The position numbers were made by a program, and so were the translations under genes. From Bacteroidota bacterium (GTDB lineage: Bacteria; Bacteroidota; Bacteroidia; Chitinophagales; Chitinophagaceae): a DNA stretch of 9,210 nucleotides. This document shows, piece by piece, positions 7,392 through 9,210 of this stretch. Where the stretch lies: the NCBI GenBank assembly GCA_005883855.1, contig VBAU01000210.1, forward strand, positions 5,579 through 14,788. The letters run 5' to 3'. The notes beneath the pieces are model-generated. The model was not told where the DNA came from and made no database searches. It worked only from the letters and a program-made list of their open reading frames with translations. Numbering within the stretch: the first letter of the stretch is position 1; each line of letters begins with the position of its first letter.

Positions 7392-7413
7392 AGGCAGGTC
7401 ATAAGGCCTGCCT
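7392..7413 (-). terminator. GC-rich hairpin between ssb and gldE, possible attenuator or weak terminator
   Basis: AGGCAGG at 7392-7398 pairs perfectly with CCTGCCT at 7407-7413 around an 8-nt loop. In the ssb-to-gldE direction it lies 42 bp after the ssb stop and is followed by TTCTGATTAG, not a clean run of Ts. It could reduce read-through from ssb into gldE-gldD or stabilise the ssb message. A strong intrinsic terminator is unlikely. Confidence 0.4.
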
Positions 7414-7455
7414 GCAATCAGTTATTTCGCAAATTTATAGTTTAAAACTTTAACC

Positions 7456-7887
7456 TTAAAAAGGTAAGTCGCCACCTGTTTCAGGGGGGGCTTCCGTATT
7501 GCTCACGCCTTCGACACTGCTGTGATCCGCCGGCACTGACGTTGATCCACTATCTGTTCTTTTATCAAGCATGATGAGGTTATCGCCTACTACCTCCGTC
7601 GCAAATTTGCGATTTCCTTCTTTGTCTTCCCAACTTCGGGTCCGCAAGCGCCCTTCAATATACACAAGGCTCCCTTTATGTAAGTACTTTTGGGCTAATT
7701 CAGCTAAGCCGCGCCACAGTACCACTGTGTGCCACTCTGTTTGTGAAACTAGTTTCCCGGAACGATCTTTAAATGTTTCTGTTGTAGCCAAGGGAAATTT
7801 TGCTACTCCAATGTTTCCTTCCAGAAATTGTACATCCGGATCTTTTCCCAGATTGCCAATGAGCATTACTCTGTTTACGCCTCTCAT
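7456..7887 (-). CDS. ssb: Single-stranded DNA-binding protein
   Basis: This 143-residue SSB coats single-stranded DNA in replication, recombination and repair, usually as a tetramer of OB folds. The OB fold spans residues 1-108 and shows the family motifs MRGVNRVMLIGNLGKDP, TEWHTVVLWRGLAELAQKYL and GSLVYIEGRLRTRSWEDKEG. A short disordered linker rich in Ser, Thr and Glu follows. The protein ends in GGDLPF, the acidic C-terminal tip by which SSB recruits partner proteins. ATG 7885-7887 gives the expected N-terminus with no extra residues. The gene sits 100 bp behind mutY on the same strand. The spacer carries an AT-rich direct repeat (7936-7975), so ssb may have its own control as well as read-through from mutY. 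Length and motifs are normal and nothing looks damaged. Confidence 0.97.
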   Translation of the reverse strand: MRGVNRVMLIGNLGKDPDVQFLEGNIGVAKFPLATTETFKDRSGKLVSQTEWHTVVLWRGLAELAQKYLHKGSLVYIEGRLRTRSWEDKEGNRKFATEVVGDNLIMLDKRTDSGSTSVPADHSSVEGVSNTEAPPETGGDLPF

Positions 7888-7935
7888 ACAATTATCTTTT
7901 TCGGTTATAAATTCATCTAGGGGTTAATGCTCTCT

Positions 7936-7975
7936 AAAATTAAATTTTTTAGATGGAAAATTAAATTTTTTTAGA
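7936..7975. repeat. AT-rich tandem direct repeat upstream of ssb
   Basis: The unit AAAATTAAATTTTTTAGA occurs at 7936-7953 and again at 7957-7975. The second copy has one extra T, and the copies are separated by TGG, giving a period of 21 bp, or two helical turns. The repeat lies between the mutY stop and the ssb start, about 50-90 bp upstream of the ssb ATG. It could be an UP-like or regulator-binding element for ssb, or a remnant of duplication. Function is inferred only from position. Confidence 0.6.
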
Positions 7976-7987
7976 AGACATCCCTAA

Positions 7988-9061
7988 TTAATGCAGGCTG
8001 TGCTCTTGTTCCAAATATTGATTAACAAACTTTGGAAATGGAAACTGTTTGATGTCACATTTCCTAATCCACAACACATCATTGGAAAGCCTATGTTTGC
8101 GATGAAGTTTCAGCCTGATGAATCTTCCTTCAATTCGTTGATGAGAAAGTTGCTGAGAAAAAATTGTTGACACAGATTTTACCTCAAAACCATTTTGCCC
8201 AAGCCAACCTTCCTTTTTTATCTGTTTTAATACCGCATCCGTGCTCATCCGGGGACGAGATTCGATCAATAAAAATTCAAATAAGTTGTGCCATATGTCT
8301 TTTCCTCTTCTTTGCCGGATGGCGATTTTTCCGCGGTATTCCATTACTATATAATTAAACCATCTTTTTCGTACCGTTATTTTCTTAGTCTTTACCGGCA
8401 ATTGTAAGACGTCGTCATTCTGTAATGCCTTACAATGTCTGCAGAACGGGCACAGCTTGCATTTTGGCACAGGTTTACAAACAATCGCTCCAAAATCCAT
8501 TATCGCCTGGTTGAACAATGCGGGCTCTTGCTTAGGGATCAGTTCATTGGCTAATTGAGTGAAGACTCTTCTTCCTTCGACAGAGTCAATGGGTGTGTGA
8601 AAGGCAAAAATTCTTGATAATACTCTAAAGACATTCCCATCTACAACTGCACGCGGCTCATTAAAAACAAATGATGCAATGGCTGCAGCGGTATATGGCC
8701 CAATTCCCTTTAGTTTTCTTATTTCTTCATATCGACCAGGAAACTCTCCATTTAGGTGGGTCACGATGTGGCGGGCCGTGTCAATAAGGTTGCGACACCG
8801 CCTATAGTATCCGAGCCCTTCCCAGAGCTTGTAAATTATTTGTTCCGGCGCATTTGCAAGAGCATGAACATTCGGAAAGGCCGCAATAAAACTCTCGTAG
8901 TATTTTATTCCCTGGTCAACTCTTGTTTGCTGTAAAATCACTTCGCTTAGCCAAACCTTGTAAGGGTCTTTTTCACCCTTCCAGGGCATCAGCCGATCAT
9001 TGTTTTCTTTATCCCACTTGATCAGGATTTGTGAAAACCAGTGAGGCGGTTTTTTCCTCAT
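7988..9061 (-). CDS. mutY: A/G-specific adenine DNA glycosylase MutY
   Basis: From the ATG at 9061 this is a 357-residue MutY, which removes adenine mispaired with 8-oxoguanine. A GTG two codons further upstream (9067) is a less likely start. The N-terminal glycosylase domain (1-215) has PWKGEKDPYKVWLSEVILQQ with catalytic Glu40, the helix-hairpin-helix LKGIGPYTAAAIASF at 117-131, and VVDGNVFRVLSR with catalytic Asp141. The iron-sulfur cluster region has Cys195, 201, 204, 207 and 210. The usual spacing is C-x6-C-x2-C-x5-C. Here it is C-x5-C-x2-C-x5-C, with an additional cysteine inside the last loop. The C-terminal NUDIX-like domain (about 225-350) that recognises 8-oxoguanine is present, with LSHQRIEGRF at 305-314. 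The gene is the first of the leftward cluster and is divergent from the HU gene across 128 bp. Confidence 0.96.
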   Translation of the reverse strand: MRKKPPHWFSQILIKWDKENNDRLMPWKGEKDPYKVWLSEVILQQTRVDQGIKYYESFIAAFPNVHALANAPEQIIYKLWEGLGYYRRCRNLIDTARHIVTHLNGEFPGRYEEIRKLKGIGPYTAAAIASFVFNEPRAVVDGNVFRVLSRIFAFHTPIDSVEGRRVFTQLANELIPKQEPALFNQAIMDFGAIVCKPVPKCKLCPFCRHCKALQNDDVLQLPVKTKKITVRKRWFNYIVMEYRGKIAIRQRRGKDIWHNLFEFLLIESRPRMSTDAVLKQIKKEGWLGQNGFEVKSVSTIFSQQLSHQRIEGRFIRLKLHRKHRLSNDVLWIRKCDIKQFPFPKFVNQYLEQEHSLH

Positions 9062-9139
9062 CGACACTTGAAATTTGGGTTTATTAGGTATAATAGGCGC
9101 TCGGCTAATTTAGTCAGAAAATTTTTTCTATCTATTCTA

Positions 9140-9168
9140 TTGACAGTCATGGAATTTTATCATAAATT
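9140..9168 (+). promoter_or_regulatory. Candidate promoter for the HU gene
   Basis: TTGACA at 9140-9145 is followed after 17 bp by TAAATT at 9163-9168 (TAAATTG, near the Bacteroidota -7 form TAnnTTTG). It ends 21 bp before the HU ATG. Position and spacing fit, but the downstream box is imperfect. Confidence 0.4.
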
Positions 9169-9189
9169 GTTGAGTAAAACCAACCAAAT

Positions 9190-9210
9190 ATGAGAAAAGC
9201 CGACTTGGTT
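9190..9210 (+). CDS. HU-family DNA-binding protein, first seven codons only
   Basis: The last 21 bases encode MRKADLV, the characteristic beginning of Bacteroidota HU/IHF-like proteins (commonly M-x-KA-D/E-I/L-V). The gene continues beyond the window. HU proteins are small (about 90-100 residues) basic dimers that bend DNA and shape the nucleoid. An HU gene divergent from mutY is a common arrangement in this phylum, and a plausible promoter lies just upstream. The identification rests on seven residues plus context, so it is probable and not proven. The full gene should be checked in the neighbouring sequence. Confidence 0.7.

Noticed and set aside
7571..7927. Plus-strand 118-residue open frame over ssb
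   Set aside because: It is antisense to a clear SSB gene, has a low-complexity Ser/Arg/Pro composition and no family resemblance.
1..9210. CRISPR array, insertion sequence, tRNA or rRNA gene
   Set aside because: No regularly spaced repeats, transposase motifs, terminal inverted repeats, or tRNA/rRNA-like segments were seen.

Overview
The window is from a member of the Bacteroidota. The right half carries the gliding-motility genes gldE and gldD in the order mutY-ssb-gldE-gldD, with an HU gene divergent from mutY. This neighbourhood is typical of the phylum. Start codons lack strong Shine-Dalgarno sequences and one upstream region has a TAnnTTTG-type -7 box, which also fits. The family cannot be fixed from the sequence; a Cytophagales or Chitinophagales relative is a reasonable guess.

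Left part (1-2450), all on the minus strand: the 5' part of a class I SAM-dependent methyltransferase gene running off the left edge, then two genes that each look broken. One is lutB (LutB/LldF-type iron-sulfur protein of L-lactate oxidation). The other encodes a DUF3109 cysteine-rich protein. Both show the same kind of lesion: good family sequence in one frame, a short stretch of conserved residues missing, then good family sequence in another frame. In lutB the loss is about 19 nt. In the DUF3109 gene it is roughly 25-40 nt. The genes around them are intact.

Middle (2526-5297, plus strand): a single 923-residue secreted glycoside hydrolase family 2 enzyme. It resembles the plant endo-beta-mannosidase / bacterial exo-beta-glucosaminidase branch. 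It stands alone, with no SusC/SusD pair or other carbohydrate gene beside it. A perfect 6-bp-arm inverted repeat lies just before its start. Between it and the convergent gldD (5298-5414) I see no gene and no convincing terminator.

Right part (5415-9061, minus strand): mutY (adenine glycosylase), ssb (single-strand DNA-binding protein), gldE (CNNM/CBS membrane protein) and gldD (lipoprotein), transcribed leftward in that order. gldE and gldD abut with no gap. The mutY-ssb gap holds an AT-rich 18-19 bp direct repeat, and the ssb-gldE gap holds a GC-rich hairpin. At 9190 the first seven codons of an HU-family DNA-binding protein start on the plus strand, behind a plausible promoter.

I do not find an undescribed multi-gene system here. 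The points most worth checking are the paired small deletions in adjacent genes, the repeat before ssb, the altered cysteine spacing in MutY, and the substrate of the GH2 enzyme.
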